Positions 25,976-34,927 of a stretch of DNA of 64,000 bases are shown piece by piece (within the stretch, counting starts at the first letter, position 1; each line of letters opens with the position of its first letter). This DNA is from WTFY01 sp965203725 (GTDB taxonomy: Bacteria > Pseudomonadota > Gammaproteobacteria > UBA4575). The stretch is taken from contig CBDBDH010000001.1 in the NCBI GenBank assembly GCA_965203725.1, positions 682,001 through 746,000 on the forward strand, read 5' to 3'. Made by a program: the position numbers and the translations under genes. The notes under the pieces are model-generated. The model saw only the letters and a program-made list of their open reading frames with translations, searched no databases and was not told where the DNA came from.

Positions 25976-26833
25976 ATGGGAGGCGACCCTTCACCGGATC
26001 CGGCAAGGCCGCCCACTCCAGGGACCGGAGTGGGGCTTCGCGCCCCCCATGTCGCGGAAATCCTCAACACCCGCCCGGACCTCGATTTCTTTGAACTGCT
26101 GACCGACAACCACCTGTGCGCCGGGGGCTACGCCAGGCAGCAGGCCTACCTCGTGCGCGAGCACTACCCGGTCAGCCTGCACTGTGTCGGCATGTCCTTG
26201 GGCGGCACCGACCCCCTCGACTTCACCTACCTGGACAAGATCAAGACGCTCGCTAGGGAGCTCGAGCCCATGCACATCTCCGATCACCTGTGCTGGACCT
26301 CGTGTCATTCCCACCACGCCCACGACCTGCTGCCCCTGCCCTACACCGAGGAGGCAGTGCGCCACGTCAGCCGGCGCATCCGCGACATCCAGGATTACCT
26401 CGAGACCTCCCTGGTGGTGGAGAACGTCTCAAGCTACCTGGAGTTTGAAGCCTCGAGGATGAGCGAGTGGGAATTCCTGGCAGCCGTGGCAGGGGAGTCC
26501 GGCAGCCGGATCCTGCTGGACCTGAACAACATCCACGTGAGCCACTACAACAACGGCACCGATGCCGGGGAATACATCGAGCACATCCCGCTCGACCGGG
26601 TGGCGGAAATCCACCTGGCGGGCTTCGAGCCCAAGGGCGAGTACCTGCTCGATGCGCACAACAACAAAGTGTCCGAGCCGGTCTGGGCACTGTACCGGCA
26701 GGTCACGAAAAAGAACTCTTCCATCCCGACGCTGATCGAATGGGACAACGACCTGCCGCCGTTTGAGGTACTGCTGCATGAGGCCGGCAAGGCAAGAGCG
26801 ATCCGCTCGCAGGCGGCGAACGCGCAGGACTGA
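25976..26833 (+). CDS. bufB: MNIO-family peptide-modifying enzyme (DUF692)
   Basis: The protein has 285 residues from the ATG at 25976. It is a TIM-barrel multinuclear iron oxygenase. Visible metal ligands include SLHCVGMSLGG, MHISDHLCW, VENVSSYL, LDLNNIHVSHYN, IHLAGF and TLIEWDN. It oxidises Cys residues of the precursor (to thiooxazole or related groups) in the cytoplasm. It works with the RRE-like partner BufC encoded next. All characteristic His/Asp/Glu positions are present, so it should be active. Confidence 0.95.
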   Translation: MGGDPSPDPARPPTPGTGVGLRAPHVAEILNTRPDLDFFELLTDNHLCAGGYARQQAYLVREHYPVSLHCVGMSLGGTDPLDFTYLDKIKTLARELEPMHISDHLCWTSCHSHHAHDLLPLPYTEEAVRHVSRRIRDIQDYLETSLVVENVSSYLEFEASRMSEWEFLAAVAGESGSRILLDLNNIHVSHYNNGTDAGEYIEHIPLDRVAEIHLAGFEPKGEYLLDAHNNKVSEPVWALYRQVTKKNSSIPTLIEWDNDLPPFEVLLHEAGKARAIRSQAANAQD

Positions 26834-26839
26834 AACCCC

Positions 26840-27682
26840 GTGTCTGAACTGCAGGCCATCCAGCACGCGTTCTGGTCCAGCGTGAAACAGCGCAAGACCG
26901 AACCCGGGTGCTTGGAGCGGGTGCGCGATGGCCGGAAGATCTCCCGGGACCAGCGTGTGGACATCTACCGCACCACGATGCGCGAAGCCCACGTGCGGGC
27001 CCTGGCCCACACCTACGTGGGCTGCGAGAAGATCCTCGGGGTGCGCTACTTCGGGCAGCTGGCAGCCGAGTTCTATTACCAGCACCCGGCCACGCACCCG
27101 GACCTGAACCGCTACGGGAAAGCCTTCCCGGACTTCGTGCAGGACTTCATCGGACATCATCAAGAGCTGGCCGAGTACCCCTACCTGCCCGATCTGGTCA
27201 GGCTGGAGTGGATGTACGAGCAGGCCTACTATGCCAAGGAGGACCCGGTGTTTGATTTTGAGGGGCTCGCAGGCCTTGGGGAGGATGCCTGGCGCGGGCT
27301 TCGCTTTACATTGGGGGCATCGGTTTCGGTGCTGAGGTCCGCCTACCCGGTCCTGGAGCTATGGGAGGCCCAGCGAGGTCAAGAGGAAGTCAGGGAAATC
27401 GAGGCCATCGATGAGCCCCAGTGCCTATGTATCGCACGGGAGGGCTTCAAACCGGTCATCCACAAAATCGGGCACGCCTTGTGGCAGGTGGTGGACTGGA
27501 TCGATCAGGGTTATACGTTCGGTGAGCTTGAAGTGCTCGCCCGACAAGAAACAGTGGAGACTTCCTTGCAGATTATTATCCCAGAATTGATTTCAAGGAA
27601 GTTGATTTGTGGATATGAGGCGATAGGCCGAAATAATGGTAATTCGCCCAAGATATGCAGTACTTCATCTGGACAACCTTGA
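26840..27682 (+). CDS. bufC: MNIO partner protein (DUF2063)
   Basis: The protein has 280 residues from a GTG at 26840. The N-terminal DUF2063 region contains RVDIYRTTMREAHVRALAHTY and ILGVRYFGQLAAEFYYQHP, then DLNRYGKAFPDFV and LPDLVRLEWMYEQAYY. The C-terminal winged-helix-like part (VDWIDQGYTFGELEVLARQ) is also standard. It recruits the precursor to BufB. The final 20 or so residues have unusual composition and the gene runs straight into AT-rich DNA. BufD (DoxX-like), often the fourth gene, is missing. It ends 6 bases from the convergent DUF4062 gene. Confidence 0.9.
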   Translation: MSELQAIQHAFWSSVKQRKTEPGCLERVRDGRKISRDQRVDIYRTTMREAHVRALAHTYVGCEKILGVRYFGQLAAEFYYQHPATHPDLNRYGKAFPDFVQDFIGHHQELAEYPYLPDLVRLEWMYEQAYYAKEDPVFDFEGLAGLGEDAWRGLRFTLGASVSVLRSAYPVLELWEAQRGQEEVREIEAIDEPQCLCIAREGFKPVIHKIGHALWQVVDWIDQGYTFGELEVLARQETVETSLQIIIPELISRKLICGYEAIGRNNGNSPKICSTSSGQP

Positions 27683-27688
27683 TTACTA

Positions 27689-28729
27689 TTAGTCGTTGTT
27701 ATATCTGAATATCCTCGACAGCCGACTGACACAATAGTCTATCCAGTCGTTATAACTCCCCTCTGTCAAGGGGATGAATTGACGATTGAACTCGGCTTCG
27801 CTATCCCCAAACATTCGCAAGGTCACCGAGGTTCCCTGAGGTGGATCAGCAACATAGGTATTCTCCATATGGTGCATTGCCATATGTACAAAGCCTGACT
27901 GTGCTCTGATGATATGCCGGAATCCTTTGGCAACACTCGCAATATGGGCAGGCGGAGCAAAATAATCCCCGAGGAATCCATCATCGGACTGTATAGGATT
28001 ACAAGTAAGCAGTATTAGGCTGTCAGCACAGAAATAGAAAGTATTCGAGCCACTGGTAAGGCCAGTCCAATGAGCGTGGTCCAGCAACTCATAGCCATCA
28101 CGAATTTGCGCTACACCAGCCTGACAAAGTAAACCAAACTGTTCATCCATGTTGTGTTCAATGGAGACGATATCTACTGTACGCTCTGGTTGTGGAAGGA
28201 AAGCCATGATTAGTTCTGGCTCTTCCCGATAGCTACGTCGGTCTTCCAGCACAGCTGCAATACGTGCTTTGAAGTCATCTTCGGAGATTGCTTGACTCAT
28301 GGTTTCGATGTTGCGCATCGCTTTAATGATTTCGTTGTTGAGTTCTAGAGCTGACGAGAAACTTGCACGGAATACACCATCTTGGTAGGCCTCTATTTCT
28401 GATAGAAATACTTGCTGTTGCTCATCTCTATCCTCGACCTGTTGAATGAACGCCAGTATAGATTTGTTGGTGGCTTTTGCTGTCCTGAATTCTGCCTGTG
28501 TGACCGATAAGCCTTCGGGTGTTTCATACCCGAAGTCTCTACCTACAATCACAAGATAAATGTCACTTTGCTCCACTTCATTGAGGCAGGCTTGTTCAGA
28601 TGAGTAGGGCCTTGCTGAGAAATCCTCGAACATCACTGGGGCGTGTTCCATTGTCGTAATAGCCTGCCGAGCGGCTTGGCGGAACTCTTCCATACCCATG
28701 ACGACAGAACTGACAAATACCTTAGCCAA
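27689..28729 (-). CDS. DUF4062 (TIR-like fold) protein
   Basis: The protein has 346 residues from a TTG at 28729 with GGAG 7-8 bases upstream. The N-terminal domain (about 1-110) is DUF4062: MAKVFVSSVVMGMEEFRQAA, then SDIYLVIVGRDFGYETPEGLSVTQAEF. DUF4062 is a SLOG/TIR-related domain found in antiviral STAND and similar proteins. The C-terminal domain (about 160-346) contains an FGDSEAEFN-type region and aromatic strands; I do not recognise it. It is probably a sensor-effector protein in immunity. It is the left-most gene of the defence island and is AT-rich relative to the buf operon it faces. Confidence 0.7.
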   Translation of the reverse strand: MAKVFVSSVVMGMEEFRQAARQAITTMEHAPVMFEDFSARPYSSEQACLNEVEQSDIYLVIVGRDFGYETPEGLSVTQAEFRTAKATNKSILAFIQQVEDRDEQQQVFLSEIEAYQDGVFRASFSSALELNNEIIKAMRNIETMSQAISEDDFKARIAAVLEDRRSYREEPELIMAFLPQPERTVDIVSIEHNMDEQFGLLCQAGVAQIRDGYELLDHAHWTGLTSGSNTFYFCADSLILLTCNPIQSDDGFLGDYFAPPAHIASVAKGFRHIIRAQSGFVHMAMHHMENTYVADPPQGTSVTLRMFGDSEAEFNRQFIPLTEGSYNDWIDYCVSRLSRIFRYNND

Positions 28730-28771
28730 AATTTTTCTCCTTTGAACCTTTCAATCAACTATGCCCTACCA

Positions 28772-28980
28772 TCAGTAATCTTCTTCACGCACGACTTTTG
28801 ACAATGCGGCAGCAATGAGCCCTGTAGACACTGCAACAATCCCCATCCCGCATATTAAAATCACAAATGTGAACAGCTTGCCGCCAGCAGTTACAGGGTA
28901 AACATCACCATAATCCACCGTGGTCAGTGTTGCGACGACTCACCGCAGGCCATCCAGAATCGACCGGAAACCATCCGGGT
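28772..28980 (-). pseudogene. Truncated duplicate of ion-channel gene, C-terminal part
   Basis: This stretch aligns to the 3' end of the intact channel gene at 44118-44825, at roughly 85% identity by eye over about 200 bases. In frame it reads DGLR, stop, VVATLTTVDYGDVYPVTAGG, then LSKVVREEDY. The selectivity filter GYGD has become DYGD and a stop replaces the WW of the pore helix. Only the pore and last helix remain. It is a decayed copy in the same orientation as the intact gene. Confidence 0.9.
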
Positions 28981-28995
28981 TGCTGAATCACTTTA

Positions 28996-30375
28996 TTACT
29001 GCTCAACAGTAAGGTCAGGTAATAACAACTCAAGCAACTCAACCGAATGACGGAACCCAGGTCGATCAAAAGAAGGCCTATGCCGACTTTCAATATGATC
29101 AACAATCATTTCCGCATACCTGTAGTCTGAACTTGTGTTCGGAGATACATCAAGTCTCTTCTTGCACTCCATATATAGTGGTGATTCTTCTAGTTGCCAA
29201 TTGAAACGGTCATCTGGAATTTCGCTACCGCATAAAATAAGTGTTGTATCAAATAGCAGGCGCGCGGTATTCACATGAGAAGCCTTTCCTTTGAGCGTAG
29301 CTGAAAGCACCTTAGATACATCGAGGTCAGAAGCATCACCCTGACAAAATTGATAATAGAGCTTTACATCAACGGTTCGAATTATCAAAAGCACAGCCAC
29401 CGTAAACATATACCGTGCCCGGTCTCTGGGTAAGGAGGCGAGGACAAGCTCCAAACGGTGCAGAGATTGTGCGATCTGACGTAGGCTGAGATCATGTCTA
29501 CCCAAGAAGACTTGCAACAGTGCCTTAATATTTCCGTCAATTTCCCTACTGGTCGCTTTTGAAGCAAGCAACGCATTTATAAAGTCATTCCGGTCTGGCT
29601 CGGGCAATCTAAAATCCAAATCAAAAAACCGACCTAGATAACCCTCGCCATCAAAACTGCTCCCATAGAGGGCCTGGATCGAATGTGCCAGTTGTGTACG
29701 ATTGACTGCCAACACAAAAATGATCTTGTCCACCGAGAACAAATGCTTAGCAACCTCCAGAAGTTCAACCGCATACGTGGGGCGACACCGATCCAGTTCG
29801 TCAATGACGACTATCAAGGGATGGTTTTTCTGTTCGGCTAATTCCTGCGCCATATCTTGCAGGTTTTTTTTAAATTTCTTGATTGACTGTTGAGCAGTCT
29901 GGTGTGCATCAAACTTGTTCTTGGCGTACGACGCCAAGAGTTGACCAGTTATTTTGCCTCCCGGCACGCTATCTAGTGCTAGCTGAAGTACATAGGGTGC
30001 AGTCGATTGAAGAATCTCCTTTGTGACTTTCTTAGCTGTATCGATCTTTTTGTCAAGCTCGTCTTCCTTATACTTCTCAAGACCTTCCATCAGTTCACTG
30101 GAAAGCGCAACAAAGGGGTTCCCAGAAGAGTCCGTCTCCCACGCATTAAACTCAACCACAGGAAATTTCTTGTTGCGCAAATACTGAGACCAGATTTTGA
30201 GAAACGTAGTCTTACCTGCACCCCAGGCAGCATCAACCGCTAACACACACGGTCCCTCTATTGAACCTATAAGACGGGTGAGGACTTCTACTGAGGTTCG
30301 GCGGTCGAGAAGATCGTTTTCTAACGGATCTTTCTCGGGAATCTCAATTTCACAGGACTGTATGCGGATACCCAT
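28996..30375 (-). CDS. KAP-family P-loop NTPase
   Basis: The protein has 459 residues. Walker A lies in VDAAWGAGKTTFLKIW (about residues 48-63) and Walker B in HPLIVVIDELDRCRPTYAVELL (about 180-201). The sensor region FVLAVNRTQLAHSIQALYG and the FFDLDFRLPEP segment are diagnostic of KAP NTPases. No long transmembrane insert is obvious, though SAPYVLQLALDS is hydrophobic. KAP proteins occur in bacterial immune systems as membrane-linked signalling ATPases. It is downstream of a lipase gene on the same strand (155-base gap). The two may form one unit. Confidence 0.85.
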   Translation of the reverse strand: MGIRIQSCEIEIPEKDPLENDLLDRRTSVEVLTRLIGSIEGPCVLAVDAAWGAGKTTFLKIWSQYLRNKKFPVVEFNAWETDSSGNPFVALSSELMEGLEKYKEDELDKKIDTAKKVTKEILQSTAPYVLQLALDSVPGGKITGQLLASYAKNKFDAHQTAQQSIKKFKKNLQDMAQELAEQKNHPLIVVIDELDRCRPTYAVELLEVAKHLFSVDKIIFVLAVNRTQLAHSIQALYGSSFDGEGYLGRFFDLDFRLPEPDRNDFINALLASKATSREIDGNIKALLQVFLGRHDLSLRQIAQSLHRLELVLASLPRDRARYMFTVAVLLIIRTVDVKLYYQFCQGDASDLDVSKVLSATLKGKASHVNTARLLFDTTLILCGSEIPDDRFNWQLEESPLYMECKKRLDVSPNTSSDYRYAEMIVDHIESRHRPSFDRPGFRHSVELLELLLPDLTVEQ

Positions 30376-30530
30376 CTTAGATTTGTTTTCCGATTATAAA
30401 AATAGTCTAAATGCCAAAACACAGACCTGCCCTCAACATAGGAACAATTTGGGGACTTGTTCCTTATCTTAATGGGTGGGACCCTGTTGACAGACCGCTA
30501 GAAACTCAGTCTACACATACACTTGGTCAA

Positions 30531-31646
30531 TCACTGGCGACGCTGTCCATGCACGATTAATTTTTCAATATACCGGTCAATCAAGTGGTCATTTGCCATT
30601 TTCCTAAAGCCATTTTTACCGAACATGGCTCTAGACTTAAATATCATCGCCAACCACCACTTCAATCTGTCAAAGAGTCCAACGTTGTACCTAAGCCTGG
30701 CAGCTCCTCCCGAACCGACAAGATAACTTAGATAGCCCGGATGCCTGAATTTAACCATCATGTCCATCCACGCCTCTAGCTTGTCGTCCCATGTTCCTGA
30801 AGCGAGAACTTTCCCGACAAAGGTGAACGATTTCCCTAACAAGCGTATCAATTTGATCAAGACAAGAGCTCCAGAAGCCATCCAGGGATTAGGAAGTCTC
30901 GGAACAATATCAATCTCATTGATGATCTCGTAGACAGGTGTTTTCAGATTGTTCGAAACCTCCACTGCACCCACCGGCGGAGCTCCAAAGGTATAGCATG
31001 CCCCTACCACATCTGAGGCCAACAATCGAGTGGCCACTATTGCCAAGGCACCACCCAATGAATGTCCGGTAATTATCAACTGATCATGCGGCAGCCTGCC
31101 TAAAGCTGAATTTACATCCTCGCGCACCCAGTCAAATGCCTCTACATACCCGCCGTGCATTTGAACAGTCATTCCACCGACTTCGACATCCACCAATTTT
31201 GCTTTTACGTCAGTTTTGATATCCGCAAAGTCTGTGGGCTCTGTCCCTCTGAACACAAGAAATGCCACAACCTTGTCGTTTCCCTTAGACGGGGATTCGA
31301 TCTTTCTTGTGCAGATGAATGCCTGGGTTCCTTTGGTTGAAAAAGTTTCTGCCAGTTCAAAATCGGCATGCTGTAGTATCTCGTTCAATGCATTTTTTGC
31401 TTCTTGTTCTGAAGACGCGCTGGCTGTCAACAGTGCTTTGATTTTGTTCTCCAGTTGAGCGACTCGCTCATCATCTTTGAATATCGCTTTAGCAAACGAG
31501 AGCAGATCATCCACTGTATGCCCGCCCTCAAACTTGAAATAAGCGAGCTTTGAAAGTTCCGCACACACATAGGCTATTCGGTCACTGAAAGCAGCCCTTT
31601 CCACAGGCGGCGACATGAGATCGTTTGCAGAAAAATATTTGTTCAT
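30531..31646 (-). CDS. Class 3 lipase-like alpha/beta hydrolase
   Basis: The protein has 371 residues. FLVFRGTEPTDFADIKTDV gives the oxyanion strand and IITGHSLGGALAIVATRL the nucleophile elbow (catalytic Ser). INEIDIVPRLPNPWM probably supplies the Asp, and KFRHPGYLSYL the His, so the triad is complete. The N-terminal 100 residues are helical and unique. No signal peptide, so it would act on host lipids from inside the cell. Lipases of this type next to NTPases are candidates for abortive infection. It is adjacent to the KAP NTPase gene. No clear ribosome site precedes the ATG at 31646. Confidence 0.8.
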   Translation of the reverse strand: MNKYFSANDLMSPPVERAAFSDRIAYVCAELSKLAYFKFEGGHTVDDLLSFAKAIFKDDERVAQLENKIKALLTASASSEQEAKNALNEILQHADFELAETFSTKGTQAFICTRKIESPSKGNDKVVAFLVFRGTEPTDFADIKTDVKAKLVDVEVGGMTVQMHGGYVEAFDWVREDVNSALGRLPHDQLIITGHSLGGALAIVATRLLASDVVGACYTFGAPPVGAVEVSNNLKTPVYEIINEIDIVPRLPNPWMASGALVLIKLIRLLGKSFTFVGKVLASGTWDDKLEAWMDMMVKFRHPGYLSYLVGSGGAARLRYNVGLFDRLKWWLAMIFKSRAMFGKNGFRKMANDHLIDRYIEKLIVHGQRRQ

Positions 31647-32266
31647 GGACAGTTGTTCTTGCTGGGATTATTAAAGTTAGCATTTCTGAAACCCCTGATA
31701 TGGGGCATAAAAAGAAAAACACAACCCCTATATGTAGTAGCAATCAAATAATTTACAAGTTGGGCATGGCGTCTCCCTGACGACAGGAGAAGGCCGTACA
31801 ACTTTGAACCTGAATTTTTCCGGGCTATGGGATGTGCAGATTCTTAGTGCTTTCTCAAAAGCTACCTCAATATCCTTAGCCGCTCCCGGATAACTCGCCC
31901 TTCCAAGTCGACTCGGATGAGGTACTCAAAAGATTGCCCCACCAAAACTAAGCTAGTCTCTATTTTCCGTGCGCTTATCCCTCTGCCACCGAAGTTGCCG
32001 ACTAGGCAACATCTACGAGCCTAGTGCAAGTCACCTCTCTAGTCCTTCTCTTTAAGATCAATGTGATGGATAGTAACCCCTAGGGTTACGGTCCCAGGCA
32101 TGTGCCTGAGGAAGCTTGATCAGTGATCCCGCCAAGATACCCAGCCCATGATGCAGCTTCCAAATCATTTGAAGCGTCAGGGAGCGCTAGTGGTTCAGGA
32201 TTTCGTACACGCGGTTACTTTTCCGAGCATTGGCTTAAGATCCTTTGCCGTAAGGCCTGTTCCAAA
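31647..32266. other. Gene-free stretch within defence island
   Basis: About 620 bases with frequent stops in all frames and no recognised RNA. It probably holds the promoter of the lipase-KAP pair (on the left) and decayed sequence. Confidence 0.45.
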
Positions 32267-32452
32267 TTAGATGGCTTTCACAGGATTTGGCTTTTCCATC
32301 GGATAATGCTTGCGCTCATAGGCTTCGACGAGGGCAGCGAGGGCATCCAGTCTTTCCCCCTCCGGCGACTTTGGGGCCGCTGTCATCAGCGTCTCGATCT
32401 CCTTGAGTGCCCTGCGGCAGTCGGCGGCGGTTTTGACAGGCCTGATGTCCAT
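32267..32452 (-). pseudogene. Truncated HigA-like (COG5499) antitoxin
   Basis: The ATG at 32452 has GGAGG 7 bases upstream. The 61-residue product (MDIRPVKTAADCRRALKEIE, then GERLDALAALVEAYERKHYP) matches the N-terminal half of COG5499 antitoxins. These normally continue into an XRE-type HTH to about 120 residues. Here a stop follows KPNPVKAI, so the DNA-binding half is lost. No toxin gene is adjacent. Confidence 0.75.
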
Positions 32453-32469
32453 GGTTTTGCCTCCAGCCA

Positions 32470-32571
32470 TTAAATCGGTTGCGCATCCATAGTATCAAGC
32501 CTTCGCAAGTCGGAACGATACAGGCTCTCGATTTCTTCTTGTGTAGGCCGCACTGCTGCAAGCTTGGCGAG
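32470..32571 (-). pseudogene. Possible HEPN-partner remnant after nucleotidyltransferase
   Basis: Directly after the stop of the nucleotidyltransferase the same frame continues LAKLAAVRPTQEEIESLYRS and DLRRLDT before a stop. This resembles the first 30 residues of the HEPN-type protein that usually follows such nucleotidyltransferases (MNT/HEPN pairs). The rest is absent. The match is short, so this is tentative. Confidence 0.35.
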
Positions 32572-33231
32572 TTACCCCGCTGTGAGCTCGCCCTCTTCTT
32601 CTCCGATGAGCACCAGATGCTCACCTTCGAGCACCCGCATCAGGAAGGGGCTCTTGGCCGATCGCCGGGCATCGAACTCTGACACCGTATAGAGCATGGG
32701 GCTAACCTTTTGGTCGAGGCTCGATTCCACAGAAGCGAGGGCGGCGTAGAAATCTTCCAGCATCATACCGTCGGCGACGACAAGCAGATCGATATCGCTG
32801 TCCGCCGTATCCCTGGCCTGCGCCGCAGAACCGTGGAGTATGGCCAGCTTGATGCGATCAATTAGGGGTTCGAGCGCCTGGCGGATGGGCTCCACCAAGG
32901 CCACGGTTTTACGCACGATGCCGACCAGTTCGTGGTACACGGGACAGGCGGGGTTGGCCTGATAATGCTTTTGCGTTCCGATCGAGGTGACGTTCACCAG
33001 CCTGCTCGAGGCCAGGCGTCGCAACTCGCGCTGCACGGCCCCTGAGCCGGACCCGGTGAGCCTGATCAATTCACTGATAAAAAAGCTTTTGCCGGGCTGG
33101 CCGAACAACAGGGCGAGGACCCGCTGCTGGGTAGTGGTGAAGAGTGCGTCGGCAGGACGGACAGGGGCACCGGCTGGCTGGCCTGCTGCCTTGTGACGGA
33201 TCCGCTGAGATGCATGTGCTGATGTTGGCAT
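32572..33231 (-). CDS. wHTH-nucleotidyltransferase (MNT-like) protein
   Basis: The protein has 219 residues from the ATG at 33231. Residues about 30-100 are a winged HTH (QRVLALLFGQPGKSFFISEL; GSGAVQRELRRLASSRLV). The C-terminal part is a minimal nucleotidyltransferase: ILHGSAAQARDTADSDIDLL has the GSxAx...DxD catalytic pattern. The usual partner is a HEPN RNase inactivated by AMPylation in MNT/HEPN toxin-antitoxin modules. Here that partner looks deleted. The wHTH suggests autoregulation at the inverted repeat just upstream of the start. Confidence 0.8.
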   Translation of the reverse strand: MPTSAHASQRIRHKAAGQPAGAPVRPADALFTTTQQRVLALLFGQPGKSFFISELIRLTGSGSGAVQRELRRLASSRLVNVTSIGTQKHYQANPACPVYHELVGIVRKTVALVEPIRQALEPLIDRIKLAILHGSAAQARDTADSDIDLLVVADGMMLEDFYAALASVESSLDQKVSPMLYTVSEFDARRSAKSPFLMRVLEGEHLVLIGEEEGELTAG

Positions 33232-33235
33232 ACCT

Positions 33236-33249
33236 ATAATGGGCATTAT
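33236..33249. promoter_or_regulatory. Inverted repeat upstream of nucleotidyltransferase gene
   Basis: ATAATG-GG-CATTAT has 6-bp arms, sits 5 bases before the ATG at 33231, and overlaps a TATAAT-like sequence. It is a likely operator for the wHTH protein. With so little leader, translation would be nearly leaderless. Confidence 0.4.
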
Positions 33250-33619
33250 GATGTTTGATATGGGCAATATGCAATGAAATCTTCGTCAAGGCAGGCCTGT
33301 CAGGGGCGGTCCGCGACAGGATTTGCGGTCTCAGGGGTGACCCAGGCGCAGGGACAGCGGGGGAATTTCGTGCGCCGCCTGTTCAAGTACCTCGGCAGTG
33401 GGACGCCCTCGACCCGGTGTCCCTCGCGCGTGTACTGGAAAGTGCCCGCCACGGCTCCCCGTCCGGGGGTCGAGAATGAAGCGACGGGAAACATACACAA
33501 AAGCAACATTCAGAAGTCAAAAGAAAAGCCTCCACAGAATAAGAAGAACAATGGGTACAAACTTAAGCGAAAACCCGTTCTTGCTTGTTGGAGTTGGTTT
33601 ATCTGAATGATGCTCCCTT
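33250..33619. other. Stretch without convincing gene
   Basis: Open frames exist on both strands but have no recognised domain or ribosome site, and their composition shifts midway from GC-rich to AT-rich. It looks like a junction between two inserted segments. Confidence 0.35.
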
Positions 33620-34249
33620 TTAAAATTTTGCTCTCGTTTTTGGAAAGCCAGGAGGCTCTCCAGGATGGAATTTTCCGCGATCTTGCAGCACATACAAAGC
33701 AGCAATTCTCGCAGTGATATTTACATCCTCCAACGCGCTATGTTTTCCACTTTTCCGACCTTGCAAGTAAAACCGCCTTGCTACAGCATCTAAAGAGCTA
33801 CCTTTTCGTATTCCATGATTCCACTGCTGGTATCGATACATGGTGCAATAGGATTTATTTCTGTGCAGTGTCTTCACGCCCACACGCCCAAACTCTGCAC
33901 TTAGAAAGTTCTTGTCGAATGAGACGTTGTGCCCGACCAGGGGCAAGGTCCCGATGAAATTTCTCAATTCTTCTGCAATTGCAGAAAACGTCAGTTTGTC
34001 CCTGACATCTGCATTGGTGATTCCATGCACATCACTGGCACCTTTGGGAATCGCACATTGAGGATCAATGACGTAATAGAGCGTCTCTCCGTCCAGATCC
34101 CCATTTAATTCGGGGTTGGAAAGATCAACCCGCAACACGGCGACGGAAACAACCCTGTCATTTTCTGAGCTGAAGCCCGTCGTTTCCACATCGATGACTG
34201 CGGCTTGGCCCAATCCATCAAATTCTTCGTAAGGGTACGACATCATCAT
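33620..34249 (-). CDS. DEDDh 3'-5' exonuclease (DnaQ-like)
   Basis: The protein has 209 residues from one of three tandem ATGs at 34243-34249. The exonuclease motifs are complete: AAVIDVETTGFSSENDRVV (Asp, Glu), VGHNVSFDKNFLSAEF (Asp) and GKHSALEDVNITARIAALY (His, Asp). Motif III has the DEDDh His spacing. It would degrade single strands from the 3' end, DNA or RNA. It is isolated, with no fused BRCT or helicase domain. Such stand-alone enzymes occur as defence-island nucleases or as housekeeping proofreading-like enzymes. Confidence 0.88.
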   Translation of the reverse strand: MMMSYPYEEFDGLGQAAVIDVETTGFSSENDRVVSVAVLRVDLSNPELNGDLDGETLYYVIDPQCAIPKGASDVHGITNADVRDKLTFSAIAEELRNFIGTLPLVGHNVSFDKNFLSAEFGRVGVKTLHRNKSYCTMYRYQQWNHGIRKGSSLDAVARRFYLQGRKSGKHSALEDVNITARIAALYVLQDRGKFHPGEPPGFPKTRAKF

Positions 34250-34611
34250 TCACCTTTGAAAGGGGCTTAATCATCCCCGTAACCAATGTATTCCAATGGC
34301 TGTAATTCACAAGACGCGGGCATTGGAAATCATGCCAGTCCCGAATACGTGGTAAAGGCCGTCCTTGCTGCGGGGGAAACCTGCCAAGAAAAACCCTGAT
34401 AATGCTTGCGTTGGTGACTATTGCATATAATCCTCCCAATATGCAGTGTCCCTGACCCATTACCGCCTAGCCTGGCAAAAACCGGCTACAGCAGTATGCC
34501 CCTGTCAAAGCAAGACAGTTCGCCTTGGTACAGCATCTATTTTGACCGCTTATTTTGGGCTTGATATGATGAAAACGGCCTGTATTGATTGGGTTTCTCA
34601 AGGATTATCTA
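34250..34611. other. Gene-free stretch
   Basis: No convincing coding frame. It separates the divergent exonuclease and antitoxin genes and should contain both promoters. Confidence 0.4.
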
Positions 34612-34848
34612 ATGTCAAAGCGTTCAATATCACGCACATCAAAAAGCCAGCAGTCTCCTCGATCCGCCAAGAGGAAAAGTCGCGCCTCGGAGAGATGTAG
34701 CGCTACAGGTCGATTTGTTCCGTTGAAAGGGCCTGGTACTTTAAATCGGGATGTCTCGTCGAAGAAAGTCAGCCCGACTTCCGAGCGGATCATCAAGGAA
34801 ATCTCCGTAAAGCGGCGAAAAGCCATGCAGGTGCTGGCTAATCGCTAG
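34612..34848 (+). CDS. Antitoxin partner of Doc-like toxin
   Basis: The protein has 78 residues from the ATG at 34612. It is very basic and Ser-rich at the N-terminus, then has ATGRFVPLKG and a C-terminal helix TSERIIKEISVKRRKAMQVL. That ending is typical of small antitoxins that neutralise Doc/Fic-type toxins, by filling the toxin groove. The stop lies just before the Doc-like frame, so the two form a toxin-antitoxin pair. The long low-complexity N-terminus is unusual. Confidence 0.65.
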   Translation: MSKRSISRTSKSQQSPRSAKRKSRASERCSATGRFVPLKGPGTLNRDVSSKKVSPTSERIIKEISVKRRKAMQVLANR

Positions 34849-34927
34849 ACGACATTACCGCATCACATGGGATGATGCAGTCCATTGTCATGAAAAGGCA
34901 CTCGAGCATGGCGGGGCTCCAGGAATC

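Noticed and set aside
33255..33606. Plus-strand frame of about 110 codons
   Set aside because: Composition changes abruptly midway and no family resemblance; the antisense frame is equally open.
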